DNA of 64,000 bases, from contig NZ_CP015963.1 of the NCBI RefSeq assembly GCF_001663155.1, positions 248,001 through 312,000 of the forward strand. Direction: 5' to 3'. The notes under the pieces were generated by a model. It did no database searches. It saw nothing but the letters and a program-made list of their open reading frames with translations, and had not been told where the DNA came from. A program made the position numbers and the translations under genes. Of the stretch, positions 17,048-25,854 are shown piece after piece (position 1 is the first letter of the stretch; the number at the start of each line of letters is the position of its first letter). This DNA comes from Altererythrobacter ishigakiensis. Lineage in GTDB: Bacteria > Pseudomonadota > Alphaproteobacteria > Sphingomonadales > Sphingomonadaceae.

Positions 17048-18120
17048 CGACGGATGCAGCCTCTCCCACCCCTTCGCGGCGTGTCGCGCAGGCTATTGAT
17101 GCGTTGCGCCACGGCTGGCCGATTGCATTTGAAGACGGGCCCGTGCTGCTGCCCGCAGAAACCGCAATTGCGAGCAATGCCGTTTCGGCCAAAATGCTGA
17201 TCTCGGCAGCACGTGCGGTCACGTTGAAGCTGGCCAATCAGCGCGAATCCGCGGTCCCAAATGCGCCAGCCCTTATCCGCAGCGGCGACCCGTTTGAATT
17301 GGCTGAAGCCCGCGCGGTGGCAGACCCGGCGTTGGATCTGAAACATCCCTTCAAAGGACCCTATAGGGCTGAGGCGTTCGAATGGCGCTCTATCGCAGAA
17401 GCTGCATTGGAATTGGCTCGGCTCGCAGGGATCCTGCCCGCGTTTCTGGTCGACCCCGAAAATGCCGGGGAAACCGTGCCGATTGCAGTGGGTGATCTTG
17501 AAGAGTGGTCTGATCGCGATCAGCTCGCGATTGCCACTCGGGCGCGCCTGCCGGTTTCCGCATGCGATACTGCTGAGATTGTCGCGTTCCGCAGCACAGA
17601 TGACACTCGCGAGCATGTGGCGCTCATCATCGGAGAGCAACGCGGCGACAAGATACCGTTGGTTCGGCTGCACTCCGAATGCCTGACCGGCGATATTCTG
17701 GGCAGCTTGAAATGCGATTGCGGGCCTCAGCTGGATGCAGCGCTAGCTGCCATGGCCGAGGTCGCCAACGAAGGTGGTTGGGGCGCGTTGCTTTACATGC
17801 GGCAGGAGGGGCGCGGCATCGGTCTGATCAACAAGTTGCGCGCCTATCGCTTGCAGGATCAGGGGTTTGACACCGTCGAAGCAAATGAACGGCTGGGGCT
17901 GCCAGATGAAGCGCGCGATTTTCCAACCGCAGCGCGGATGCTGGACTTGCTCGGCGCCCGCACAATTCGCTTGATGACCAACAATCCAAAGAAGGTCTCG
18001 GCACTTGAAGCCGCAGGAATCACAGTCAGTGAACGTGTCGCGCATCAACTGCCGGACAATCCGCACAATGCGCGTTATCTAGCCACCAAGCGCGACAAGT
18101 CCGGACATTTGCTGAAATGA
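17044..18120 (+). CDS. ribA: GTP cyclohydrolase II, probable CTG start
   Basis: 358 residues if translation begins at CTG 17044. No ATG or GTG is available in frame before the conserved N-terminus; the first usual start codon is TTG at 17104, which would remove the RRVAQAIDAL segment expected before RHGWPI. CGGAG (17031-17035) lies 8 nt before the CTG, and the CTG overlaps the xthA stop (CTGA). The N-terminal ~165 residues are a degenerate extension; the C-terminal part carries the zinc site in HSECLTGDILGSLKCDCGPQL and RQEGRGIGL. It makes the first committed riboflavin precursor from GTP. The stop overlaps the next ATG. Confidence 0.88.
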   Translation: MTTDAASPTPSRRVAQAIDALRHGWPIAFEDGPVLLPAETAIASNAVSAKMLISAARAVTLKLANQRESAVPNAPALIRSGDPFELAEARAVADPALDLKHPFKGPYRAEAFEWRSIAEAALELARLAGILPAFLVDPENAGETVPIAVGDLEEWSDRDQLAIATRARLPVSACDTAEIVAFRSTDDTREHVALIIGEQRGDKIPLVRLHSECLTGDILGSLKCDCGPQLDAALAAMAEVANEGGWGALLYMRQEGRGIGLINKLRAYRLQDQGFDTVEANERLGLPDEARDFPTAARMLDLLGARTIRLMTNNPKKVSALEAAGITVSERVAHQLPDNPHNARYLATKRDKSGHLLK

Positions 18121-18614
18121 GCTTCTCCTATCGCCGCGAAGAGCCCGATGATCGGCGTCCGATTTTCAAGCTTACCGAGGCGGCGTTCAAGGACATGCCT
18201 TACAGCGATTGTGATGAGCCGGATTTGATAGACCGTTTGCGCAAGGACGGTGATTTAGCCCTGTCCTTGGTAATCGAAGCTTCGGAAGGGATTGTCGGGC
18301 ACATCGCCTTCTCACCAGTGACAATCAGCGATGGCACGCGTGACTGGTATGGCTTGGGGCCAGTATCGGTCTGGCCGGAACTGCATGGGAAGGGGATCGG
18401 AACTGCGTTGATCAATCGCGGAATAACCGAAATGCGCATGCAGGGCGCAAAAGGTATCGTGCTGCTGGGCAGCCCTGAGTACTATTCGCGCTTCGGGTTC
18501 AAGTCTGATCCCAAATTGCAATACCCCGGCCCGCCAGCTGAATACTTCCAATATCTGGCGCTAAGCTCTTCTGTGCCCACTGGAGTGGTAAGCTACGCAC
18601 CCGCATTCGGCTGA
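18117..18614 (+). CDS. GNAT-family N-acetyltransferase
   Basis: 165 residues. It is a single GNAT domain with the acetyl-CoA-binding segment LGPVSVWPELHGKGIGTALINRGI (the Q/RxxGxG/A-type loop is HGKGIG) and the typical VLLGSPEYYSRFGFK motif of the YhbS-like group. The acceptor is unknown. It overlaps the ribA stop by 4 bp (ATGA), so it is co-translated with ribA. Confidence 0.88.
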   Translation: MSFSYRREEPDDRRPIFKLTEAAFKDMPYSDCDEPDLIDRLRKDGDLALSLVIEASEGIVGHIAFSPVTISDGTRDWYGLGPVSVWPELHGKGIGTALINRGITEMRMQGAKGIVLLGSPEYYSRFGFKSDPKLQYPGPPAEYFQYLALSSSVPTGVVSYAPAFG

Positions 18615-18746
18615 ACCGCCACTCGACTCGCCGCATTCCCGACAAGATCTGGCACTTTTTGCCCTTGGCGACCCGCCGCTCCTCGCGCTAAGCCGCGCGC
18701 CTGCCGCGAGTTAGGACGCGGACAGCATCTTTAGGAGCTAACAACC

Positions 18747-19061
18747 ATGAAAAAATTTGCATATTCACTGCTGGCTGGCGCGGGCGCGTTGGCACTAACC
18801 GCATGTGGCGGCGCAGATGATGCATCCATCGAAGCCGAGGCAGACACAGTTGAAATGCCTGCCGATGCCGCGCTTGAAGGGGTCTCGGAAGATGCGGTCG
18901 CCGATACCGAAGCAATGGTTGAAGACACCGCTGTAACCGATGAAGACGCCAATGAAGCAGCGGACGCCGCTGCTGATGTTGCTGCTGCAGCAGAAGAAGC
19001 TGCAAACGCAGCAAACGCAGTCGGCAATGCTGTCGATGCCGCGGAGAATGCCGTAAACTGA
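18747..19061 (+). CDS. Small acidic Ala-rich lipoprotein of unknown function
   Basis: 104 residues, with SD AGGAG. The signal peptide ends in lipobox LTAC with Cys20, followed by Gly, which favours outer-membrane sorting by the general rule. The mature 85 residues contain 24 Asp/Glu and not one Lys or Arg. The C-terminal third (ADAAADVAAAAEEAANAANA) is an Ala-rich helix that could form a coiled coil or pack like Lpp. I do not recognise a family. It is monocistronic: its own terminator follows and there is a gap of about 130 bp after the GNAT gene. Confidence 0.8.
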   Translation: MKKFAYSLLAGAGALALTACGGADDASIEAEADTVEMPADAALEGVSEDAVADTEAMVEDTAVTDEDANEAADAAADVAAAAEEAANAANAVGNAVDAAENAVN

Positions 19062-19091
19062 TCGCCGCCTTAATCAGGTGAAAAATGCTGG

Positions 19092-19133
19092 GCGGACGGG
19101 TTGCCATCGGGCGATTCGTCCGCTTTTGCTTTT
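19092..19133 (+). terminator. Intrinsic terminator after the small lipoprotein gene
   Basis: GCGGACG (19092-19098) pairs with CGTCCGC (19117-19123), followed by TTTTGCTTTTT. Confidence 0.85.
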
Positions 19134-19222
19134 TAGCGAGAGGAAGCCTGCCAGATTGAGCAGGCGACATTACGCGCCTATCCCCCGATTGACCGCGTGA
19201 GCAGGAGAGGACCCAAATTCAC

Positions 19223-20401
19223 ATGTCGCAAACTGGAATGGACCCGGAAACCTTCGAACAATTCATCGAGCAGCTTGACCGCTATGTGCGGGAGCGGCTG
19301 ATCCCGGCCGAAAAGGACGTGATCGAGAACGATCGCCTGCCCGATGACATCGTTACAGAGATGAAGGAAATGGGTCTTTTCGGCTTGACCGTGCCCGAAG
19401 AATATGGCGGCGCAGGGCTGAATACGACGCAATATGCGAGCACGGTGCGTTCCATGAGCTATGCTGCTCCCGCGTTCCGCTCGATCTTTTCGATCAACGT
19501 CGGCATGTTCAATTCCGCGATCAAGAATGGCGCGACCGAAGAGCAAAAGGCCGAATGGTGGCCGCGGATCGCGGCGGGCGAGATAGCATGTTTCGGCCTG
19601 ACCGAACCGGGTTCTGGTTCAGACAGCGCCGCGATGCAGACCTTTGCCAAGCCCGATCCCAGCGGTAATGGCTGGGTTCTGAACGGCACAAAACGCTACA
19701 TCACCAACGCCCCGCACGCGAATGTTGCGCTGATCATGGCGCGCACAGAGAAAGAGGCATTGCCCAAGAATGCCCATGTAAGCGCCTTCATCGTGCCAAT
19801 GGATACGCCGGGGGTTTCAACTGGCAGTCCGGACAAGAAGATGGGCCAGTCAGGCGCGCACATCTCTGACGTGATGCTCGACGACGTGCATGTTCCAGGC
19901 GAGGCGCTGCTGGGCGGAGAGACGGGCAAGGGCTTCCGTTTTGCCATGATGAGCTTGGACAACGGACGCATTTCCGTGGGCGCGGCCAGCACCGGCTATG
20001 CCCGCCGCGCGCTCGACAGTGCGCTGCGCTATGCGAACGAGCGCAAGGCCTTTGGCGAGCCGATCGCGAATTTCCAGCTGATCCAGCAGATGCTCGCGGA
20101 AAGCGAGACTGAAATCTATGCCGCTGAAGCCATGATGGCGGATGTCACCGCGCGCGCTGACCGCGGCGAGAACGTCATTACCAAGGCAGCTGCCTTCAAG
20201 GTCTTCGCATCCGAGATGTGCGGGCGCGTTGTTGACCGCGTTGTGCAGATTTATGGCGGCGCAGGTTACTTGGCTGAATATGATGCGGAGCGTTTCTTCC
20301 GCGATGCGCGCATCTACCGCATCTACGAAGGCACTACTCAGATCCTGCAGCTGCAAATCGCCAAGCATATGCTGCGCGAGTGGAATGCGGTGCACGGCTG
20401 A
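19223..20401 (+). CDS. Acyl-CoA dehydrogenase
   Basis: 392 residues with the full three-domain ACAD fold: N-terminal helices, the beta domain with CFGLTEPGSGSDSAAM and KRYITNAPHANVALI, and the C-terminal FAD-binding helices with QIYGGAGYLAEYDAERFFRDARIYRIYEGTTQI. The Glu in IYEGT is the usual catalytic-base position in many members. It introduces a C2-C3 double bond in an acyl-CoA. The SD AGGAGAGG lies upstream. It is the first gene of a four-gene operon with a CoA-transferase, thiolase and dehydratase; the substrate is unknown. Confidence 0.92.
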   Translation: MSQTGMDPETFEQFIEQLDRYVRERLIPAEKDVIENDRLPDDIVTEMKEMGLFGLTVPEEYGGAGLNTTQYASTVRSMSYAAPAFRSIFSINVGMFNSAIKNGATEEQKAEWWPRIAAGEIACFGLTEPGSGSDSAAMQTFAKPDPSGNGWVLNGTKRYITNAPHANVALIMARTEKEALPKNAHVSAFIVPMDTPGVSTGSPDKKMGQSGAHISDVMLDDVHVPGEALLGGETGKGFRFAMMSLDNGRISVGAASTGYARRALDSALRYANERKAFGEPIANFQLIQQMLAESETEIYAAEAMMADVTARADRGENVITKAAAFKVFASEMCGRVVDRVVQIYGGAGYLAEYDAERFFRDARIYRIYEGTTQILQLQIAKHMLREWNAVHG

Positions 20402-21633
20402 TGTATCAGCTACTCAGCGATCTTTCCGTCATCGAAGTCTCAAGCTTCGTCGCATCACCCACCATCGGGCTGTATTGCGCGCAGATGGGTGCCGAAGTGA
20501 TCCGCGTAGATCACAAGGCCGGCGGGCTCGACTACGACCGATACATGCTGACCAAGGAAGGGCGTTCACTCAGTTGGGAGAACTTGAACCGCGCCAAGAA
20601 GTCGGTCGCGCTGGACTTGCGCACCGGGGAAGGGCGCGAGCTATGCGTCGAGCTGGCGCGCAAAACAGGTCAATGCGTTACCAACCTGCCCGAGAAAAGC
20701 TTCCTTAGCCATGCGGCCTTGTCTGACAGGCGACCCGACATGGTCAGCGTGCGCATCATGGGCTGGCACGACGGGCGGCAAGCAATGGACTTCACAGTCA
20801 ACGCCGCAAGCGGATACCCGCTGATGTGCGGGCCCGAGGATTGGGATATGGCCACAGCACCTCCGGTCAATCAGGTGCTGCCCGCGTGGGATTTTATCAC
20901 CGGGGCCTATGGTGCCTTTGCCCTGCTCGCCGCGTTGCGTCACCGCGATGCAAGCGGCGAAGGCAGCGAAGTGCGCATTCCCTTGGGCGATGTCGCCATC
21001 GGCACCATGGCAAACAGCGGATCGATGGCGGAAATGCTTTATCGCGGGGCAGACCGTGAGCGTTTGGGCAACGCGATCTGGGGAGCATTCGGGCGTGATT
21101 TCAAAAGCCTCGACAATCAGCGTTTCATGGTGGCGGCGCTCACCCCCAAGCAGTGGGATGGGCTCGTAGCCGCCTTTGGCCTTACCGGAAAGATCGCTGC
21201 GCTTGAGGCGGGATTGGGTGTGCGCTTCGCCGACGGTGACCGCCCCCGCTTCGAGCATCGCCACCGGTTGTTCGACCTGTTCCAGCAGGCGGCAGGGCAG
21301 CACGACTATGGCGATCTTGCCGCGCGGATGAGCGAGCACGGCTGCACTTTCGAGCGCTATCGCACCATGCACGAAGCAGCAAACGATCCTGAGTTGGTGG
21401 CCGACAACCCGCTGTTCGGGCCCTCGCCCGCAAACCCGTCTGGCTTCGAATATCCCGCTACGCGCAGCTTTGCGAATATGCCCGAGAAGCAAGTCGGTGA
21501 CCCTGCGCCTGCGCCATATCTTGGCCAGCACAGCGAAGAGGTTTTGGTCGAGAGGCTTGGCCTGTCCTCTGGCGCGATTGGCAAGCTGGTCGATGCAGGC
21601 ACGGTAGCTCTTTCAGACAAGGAAACACGATGA
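20401..21633 (+). CDS. CaiB/BaiF family (class III) CoA-transferase
   Basis: 410 residues from the ATG at 20401, which shares one base with the stop of the acyl-CoA dehydrogenase (TGATG). The family signature is in LSVIEVSSFVASPTIGLYCAQMGAEVIRVDHKAGG, with NLNRAKKSVALDLRTGEGREL. The catalytic Asp expected near residue 170 is probably in the AWDFITGAYGAFALLAALRHRD segment (WDFITG). It moves CoA between carboxylic acids, so it could activate the pathway substrate. Translational coupling ties it tightly to its neighbours. Confidence 0.9.
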   Translation: MYQLLSDLSVIEVSSFVASPTIGLYCAQMGAEVIRVDHKAGGLDYDRYMLTKEGRSLSWENLNRAKKSVALDLRTGEGRELCVELARKTGQCVTNLPEKSFLSHAALSDRRPDMVSVRIMGWHDGRQAMDFTVNAASGYPLMCGPEDWDMATAPPVNQVLPAWDFITGAYGAFALLAALRHRDASGEGSEVRIPLGDVAIGTMANSGSMAEMLYRGADRERLGNAIWGAFGRDFKSLDNQRFMVAALTPKQWDGLVAAFGLTGKIAALEAGLGVRFADGDRPRFEHRHRLFDLFQQAAGQHDYGDLAARMSEHGCTFERYRTMHEAANDPELVADNPLFGPSPANPSGFEYPATRSFANMPEKQVGDPAPAPYLGQHSEEVLVERLGLSSGAIGKLVDAGTVALSDKETR

Positions 21634-22859
21634 CCAAGAGACGCGCAGCTATTGTTTCACCATTGCGCACGCCGGTGGGCAAGTTCCTCGGCACGCTCTC
21701 CCCGCTTGACGCGGGCAAGCTCGGTGCAGTGATCCTGAAAGCGCTTATCGAGCGCAGCGGAATTGATCCATCGCGGGTCGACGATGTCGTGTTCAGTCAG
21801 GGCTATGGAAATGCCGAAGCGCCCGCTATCGGCCATTGGAGCTGGCTGGCCGCTGACCTGCCGATTGAAGTGCCGGGATTTCAGTTGGATCGCCGCTGCG
21901 GCTCTGGTGTGCAGGCAGTCGCGACCGCGGCAATGATGGTTGAGACCGGCATGGCGGACGTCGTCGTGGCCGGCGGTTGCGAGAGCATGTCGAATGTCGA
22001 GCATTATACGACTGACCTTCGTCGCGGCGTGCGCATGGGCGATATGACGCTGCATGACCGCCTCAGCCGCGGACGGTTGATGAGCCAGCCGATTGAGCGG
22101 TTCGGCATCATCACGGGGATGATCGAAACCGCAGAAAATCTGGCCAAGGATTACAACATAACGCGCGAAGAAGCGGACGAATTTGCTGTTCGCTCGCACC
22201 AGAACGCTGCCAAGGCCTGGGAAGAAGGCAAGTTCGCCGATAATCTGGTGCCTGTTGAAGTGCCACAGCGGCGCAAAGATCCAATCGTGTTCAATCACGA
22301 TGAAGGTTATCGCGCGGACGCCAGTGTGGAAACGCTCGGATCGCTGCGCGCTATCGATCTGAAGCGTGATCCCGACGCCATTGTCACTGCGGGCAATGCC
22401 AGCCAGCAGAATGACGCGGCGGCGGCATGTCTGGTGGTCGCTGAAGACAAGCTTGAGGAAATGGGACTTACGCCTTCACTGTGGTTCCATGGATGGGCAG
22501 CCGCAGGTTGCGACCCCAGCCGCATGGGTATCGGACCTGTCCCGGCAGTAGAGCGTCTTTTCTCGCGCACCGGTATGGGCTGGGACGATATCGGCCTGGT
22601 GGAGCTCAACGAGGCCTTCGCCCCGCAAGTGCTCGCTGTGCTGAAGGGCTGGGGCTGGTCAGATGATGACAGCCGCCGCGATATCCTCAACGTCAATGGT
22701 TCGGGCATTTCGCTAGGCCACCCGATTGGGGCAACCGGGGGGCGTATATTGGCCGATATGGCCGCTGAAATGCATCGACGCGATGTTCGCTTTGGTCTTG
22801 AGACGATGTGTATCGGGGGCGGGCAAGGGATCGCCGCCATATTCGAACGCGCGGCGTAA
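21630..22859 (+). CDS. Thiolase (acetyl-CoA C-acyltransferase)
   Basis: 409 residues. The active nucleophile is Cys90 in LDRRCGSGVQAV; the conserved NEAFAPQVLAV, GSGISLGHPIGATGGR and C-terminal Cys in METMCIGGGQGIAAIFE are present. It cleaves 3-ketoacyl-CoA or condenses two acyl-CoAs; in this operon the cleavage direction is more likely. It overlaps the CoA-transferase stop by 4 bp. It is distinct from the second thiolase at 32909-34090, which has a CSSG active site. Confidence 0.92.
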   Translation: MTKRRAAIVSPLRTPVGKFLGTLSPLDAGKLGAVILKALIERSGIDPSRVDDVVFSQGYGNAEAPAIGHWSWLAADLPIEVPGFQLDRRCGSGVQAVATAAMMVETGMADVVVAGGCESMSNVEHYTTDLRRGVRMGDMTLHDRLSRGRLMSQPIERFGIITGMIETAENLAKDYNITREEADEFAVRSHQNAAKAWEEGKFADNLVPVEVPQRRKDPIVFNHDEGYRADASVETLGSLRAIDLKRDPDAIVTAGNASQQNDAAAACLVVAEDKLEEMGLTPSLWFHGWAAAGCDPSRMGIGPVPAVERLFSRTGMGWDDIGLVELNEAFAPQVLAVLKGWGWSDDDSRRDILNVNGSGISLGHPIGATGGRILADMAAEMHRRDVRFGLETMCIGGGQGIAAIFERAA

Positions 22860-22877
22860 TCGTGATAGAGTACCCGC

Positions 22878-23729
22878 ATGACTGAGTGGGACAATTGGAT
22901 CGGACGCGAGCAGGTTCAGCGTGACACGCTTGATACTGCGCTGGCGAATCGTTGGTTTGCGACCTTCGATTTGGAAGCTTCGGCTATCGGCATGATGCCA
23001 CAAGGCATTCATTTGTGCTTGTGCACGCCGGAAGCGCCGCAGGCCGCGCTGGGTGGAGACGGCCACCCCGCCCGCGACAAAAGCGACGAGAGCTTCTTCC
23101 CGCCAATCCCGCTTCCTCGCCGGATGTGGGCCGCAAGCGAGATAGAGTTTCTCGAACCCATTCCCATCGGCGCGGATATCGAGCGCATCAGCCGCATCGC
23201 TTCGATTGCCGAGAAAGAAGGCAAGACTGGCAAGCTGGGTTTTGTTGATGTTGAGCATATAACCAAGGCCGATGGTGGCATTGCGGTGCGCGAAAAGCAG
23301 ACACTGGTCTATCGCGATGCGGTGGCAGGCGATGCTCCGCTCAGCCCGCCCGAGCCTACCAGTGCAACATTCGATGCCGCTTCATGGGATCAGCATCAGC
23401 AGATCACACCCGATCCGCGGCTACTGTTCCGTTTCTCCGCGCTCACTTTCAACACGCACCGGATCCACTACGATCTGCCCTACGCGCGCGACGTTGAGCG
23501 CTATCGTGGCTTGGTCGTGCACGGACCGCTGATGGCGAGCCTGCTGCTGCAAATGGCCGCGAACGAGCTGGGCGAAAACAAGCTAAAGAGCTTCAGTTTC
23601 CGAGCCGTCAGCCCAGCGATTGCTGACGAGCCGCTGCATCTGGCGATGCGAAAGACAAGCGAAGGTTACGAACTAGGCACCTTCGCGTCTGATGGAAGGC
23701 AATGCGTGAAAGCATCTGCTACCATTTAG
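22878..23729 (+). CDS. FAS1-like/MaoC-type acyl-CoA dehydratase (hydratase)
   Basis: 283 residues: a degenerate N-terminal hot-dog domain plus a C-terminal hydratase hot-dog with FSALTFNTHRIHYDLPYARDVE. That motif closely resembles mesaconyl-C4-CoA and itaconyl-CoA hydratases and the Htd2 group. It probably hydrates an enoyl-CoA made by the dehydrogenase at 19223. A 3-hydroxyacyl-CoA dehydrogenase, needed for a full beta-oxidation round, is not in the operon. The stop overlaps that of ppk2 on the other strand by 4 bp. Confidence 0.85.
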   Translation: MTEWDNWIGREQVQRDTLDTALANRWFATFDLEASAIGMMPQGIHLCLCTPEAPQAALGGDGHPARDKSDESFFPPIPLPRRMWAASEIEFLEPIPIGADIERISRIASIAEKEGKTGKLGFVDVEHITKADGGIAVREKQTLVYRDAVAGDAPLSPPEPTSATFDAASWDQHQQITPDPRLLFRFSALTFNTHRIHYDLPYARDVERYRGLVVHGPLMASLLLQMAANELGENKLKSFSFRAVSPAIADEPLHLAMRKTSEGYELGTFASDGRQCVKASATI

Positions 23730-24520
23730 TCTTCTATATCGACGGGGTAGTTTTCGAGGGGCTGCAGCACTGAATAGCTCTCTGCTTGCGGTTCGCGGCC
23801 TAGCTCCGGAAATTCGAGCGGGGCAGGCTCGACGTGCATATCGGGTAGCCGGTCCAGCAAGTCGCGGATCAAGGTCAGCCGCCCCCGCTTCTGGTCATTG
23901 AAGTCCACCAATGTCCAGGGCGCCCAATCAGTGTGGGTTGCCTTCAGCATCGCTTCGCGCGCGTCGGTATAGGCATCATACTTGTCGCGTGCAGCCAGAT
24001 CGATCGGCGAGAGTTTCCAGCGCTTGAGCGGGTCCTCCAGCCGCTCTCGCAGGCGTTCTTCCTGATTCTCCTGATCAGTCGTCAGCCAATATTTGAACAG
24101 CAGAATGCCGTCATCGACCAATTGCTGTTCAAACACCGGAGCCTGCTTCAGGAATGCTTCCACCTGAGCCTGACTCGCAAAGCCCATCACCTTTTCAACG
24201 CCCGCACGGTTATACCAGCTGCGATCGAAAAGCACGATTTCGCCCGCATGCGGAAGATGGCTTACATAGCGCTGGAAATACCACTGCGACTGTTCGTCTT
24301 CACTCGGCTTTGACAGAGCGACTGTCCGGCACTGGCGCGGATTAAGCCGACCACCAACCGCGCGGATCGCACCGCCCTTACCTGCCGTATCGCGCCCTTC
24401 AAAGATTACGCAGATACGCGCGCCGGTAGAGCGTGCCCAGCGTGCCATGGCAACCAGTTCTTCCTCTAACGGTTCAAGCAAATCCTCATATTGCTTGCGT
24501 TTAAGCTTCTCCAAGCGCAC
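23726..24520 (-). CDS. ppk2: Polyphosphate kinase 2 family protein
   Basis: 264 residues, the one-domain PPK2 length. The Walker A is EGRDTAGKGG at 41-50; the lid and Walker B regions are in QWYFQRYVSHLPHAGEIVLFDRSWYNRAGVE. It transfers phosphate between polyphosphate and nucleoside phosphates; the class (GDP/ADP versus AMP or NMP) cannot be fixed by eye, though the one-domain length fits class I or III. It is divergent from phhA (49 bp) and convergent with the dehydratase gene. Confidence 0.92.
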   Translation of the reverse strand: MRLEKLKRKQYEDLLEPLEEELVAMARWARSTGARICVIFEGRDTAGKGGAIRAVGGRLNPRQCRTVALSKPSEDEQSQWYFQRYVSHLPHAGEIVLFDRSWYNRAGVEKVMGFASQAQVEAFLKQAPVFEQQLVDDGILLFKYWLTTDQENQEERLRERLEDPLKRWKLSPIDLAARDKYDAYTDAREAMLKATHTDWAPWTLVDFNDQKRGRLTLIRDLLDRLPDMHVEPAPLEFPELGREPQAESYSVLQPLENYPVDIED

Positions 24521-24527
24521 CTCCTGT

Positions 24528-24571
24528 TTGCACAGCCCATAGGGGCGTGGTATAGTTACAACTGAAACTAT
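24528..24571 (+). promoter_or_regulatory. phhA promoter very close to the start codon, with a dyad over it
   Basis: The -35 TTGCAC (24528-24533) and -10 TATAGT (24551-24556) have an ideal 17-bp spacer. Transcription would begin near 24563, about 7 nt before the phhA ATG (24570), so the mRNA may be almost leaderless; no SD is seen. The inverted repeat ATAGTT (24552-24557) / AACTAT (24566-24571) overlaps both the -10 and the ATG and could be an operator. Confidence 0.55.
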
Positions 24572-25511
24572 GGCTACACTTGCAGAACCACAGCAGGATT
24601 ATTCGATCCTGCCCGATTTACCGGCGGATGTCTTTACTGCGCCGCTGAAAAAGCCTGCACATGTGGGCGATGACTGGCTTGAGCCGGCGCAAACTGACTA
24701 CAGCTCGGAAGACCATCAGGTCTGGGATGACTTGTTTGCACGGCAAATGGAGGTGTTGCCCGGGCGAGCGGCAACTGCGTTCATGGATGGCCTCGAGAAA
24801 CTTGATCTGGGACGCGGCGGCGTGCCTGAATTCGGCAAGATGTCGGAAGAACTGGGCGCGCTCACGGGCTGGAGTGTCGTGCCCGTCCCGATGCTGATTC
24901 CCGATCACGTATTCTTTTGGCATTTGGCCAATCGCCGTTTTCCGGCGGGCAATTTCATCCGCACGCGCGAGACCTTCGATTACATTCAGGAGCCTGACGT
25001 CTTCCACGATGTCTTTGGGCATGTCCCCATGCTGACCGACCCGGTTTTCGCAGATTATATGCAGGAATATGGCCGGGCCGGGTGGAAAGCCATGCGCTAC
25101 AACCACTTGAAGGCTTTGGGATCGCTTTACTGGTACACAGTCGAATTCGGGCTGATTGAAGAAGCACCTGACGATATTCGCGCTTATGGTGCTGGCATCC
25201 TGTCAGGCCCCACGGAAGCTGTCTTTTCCGTCGAAGCGGAAAGTCCCAACCGGATCATGCTGAACGTCGACCGCGTCATGCGTACAGACTATGTGATCAG
25301 CGATCTGCAGCCGACTTATTTTGTGATCGAGAGTTTCGAAGATCTCTATCGCCAGACTGTCGAGCGCGATTTTGACCGGCTTTATCGCAGCCTTGGCCCC
25401 AGCTTTACCTATGCCAATACGGCCGTGATTGACGTCGATAATGTTCTACATCGCGGTACACAGGAGTACATGATGCGCGGCGGTCGAGGATCGGGCGCTA
25501 CGCCCATCTGA
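24570..25511 (+). CDS. phhA: Phenylalanine 4-monooxygenase (phenylalanine hydroxylase)
   Basis: 313 residues, the bacterial catalytic-domain-only form. The iron ligands are His146 and His151 in EPDVFHDVFGHVPML and Glu192 in YWYTVEFGLI. It converts phenylalanine to tyrosine with tetrahydropterin, the entry to tyrosine/homogentisate catabolism. No pterin recycling enzyme (phhB) or regulator is adjacent. It is a stand-alone gene, divergent from ppk2. Confidence 0.95.
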   Translation: MATLAEPQQDYSILPDLPADVFTAPLKKPAHVGDDWLEPAQTDYSSEDHQVWDDLFARQMEVLPGRAATAFMDGLEKLDLGRGGVPEFGKMSEELGALTGWSVVPVPMLIPDHVFFWHLANRRFPAGNFIRTRETFDYIQEPDVFHDVFGHVPMLTDPVFADYMQEYGRAGWKAMRYNHLKALGSLYWYTVEFGLIEEAPDDIRAYGAGILSGPTEAVFSVEAESPNRIMLNVDRVMRTDYVISDLQPTYFVIESFEDLYRQTVERDFDRLYRSLGPSFTYANTAVIDVDNVLHRGTQEYMMRGGRGSGATPI

Positions 25512-25528
25512 TCAAGATTGATTTCAAC

Positions 25529-25783
25529 TTAGGCCGACTTACGGCTTAGTATCAACTTGCTCATTACTACGAGTAGCGCTGCGCCCAGTATCGATGCACC
25601 CAGCGCCGTCCAGCTCAGTCCACCCAGAAAGGCCCAATTATTCGCGAACAAACCCGCGAACAATGCCCCGACCAGTCCGACGCCGATATCACGCCGAATG
25701 CTGGGCACATCTTCAGTGCGCGTAATAATTGCGGCCAGCCAGCCGATCAGTGATCCGATAAAGATAAAGCACAGTAGAGACAT
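25529..25783 (-). CDS. GlsB/YeaQ/YmgE family membrane protein
   Basis: 84 residues with three hydrophobic segments (about 2-18, 32-52 and 56-78). The pattern FIGSLIGWLAAIIT followed by DIGVGLVGALFAGLF matches transglycosylase-associated/GlsB stress proteins of unknown biochemical role. It is an inner-membrane protein, single gene, convergent with phhA (gap 17 bp). Confidence 0.85.
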   Translation of the reverse strand: MSLLCFIFIGSLIGWLAAIITRTEDVPSIRRDIGVGLVGALFAGLFANNWAFLGGLSWTALGASILGAALLVVMSKLILSRKSA

Positions 25784-25854
25784 AGTGGTTCAGCGCGTTT
25801 GGATTGGGTTCCAATATTATCTCAACACAGAGCTGAGGCAAAAGGTTCCAGAAC

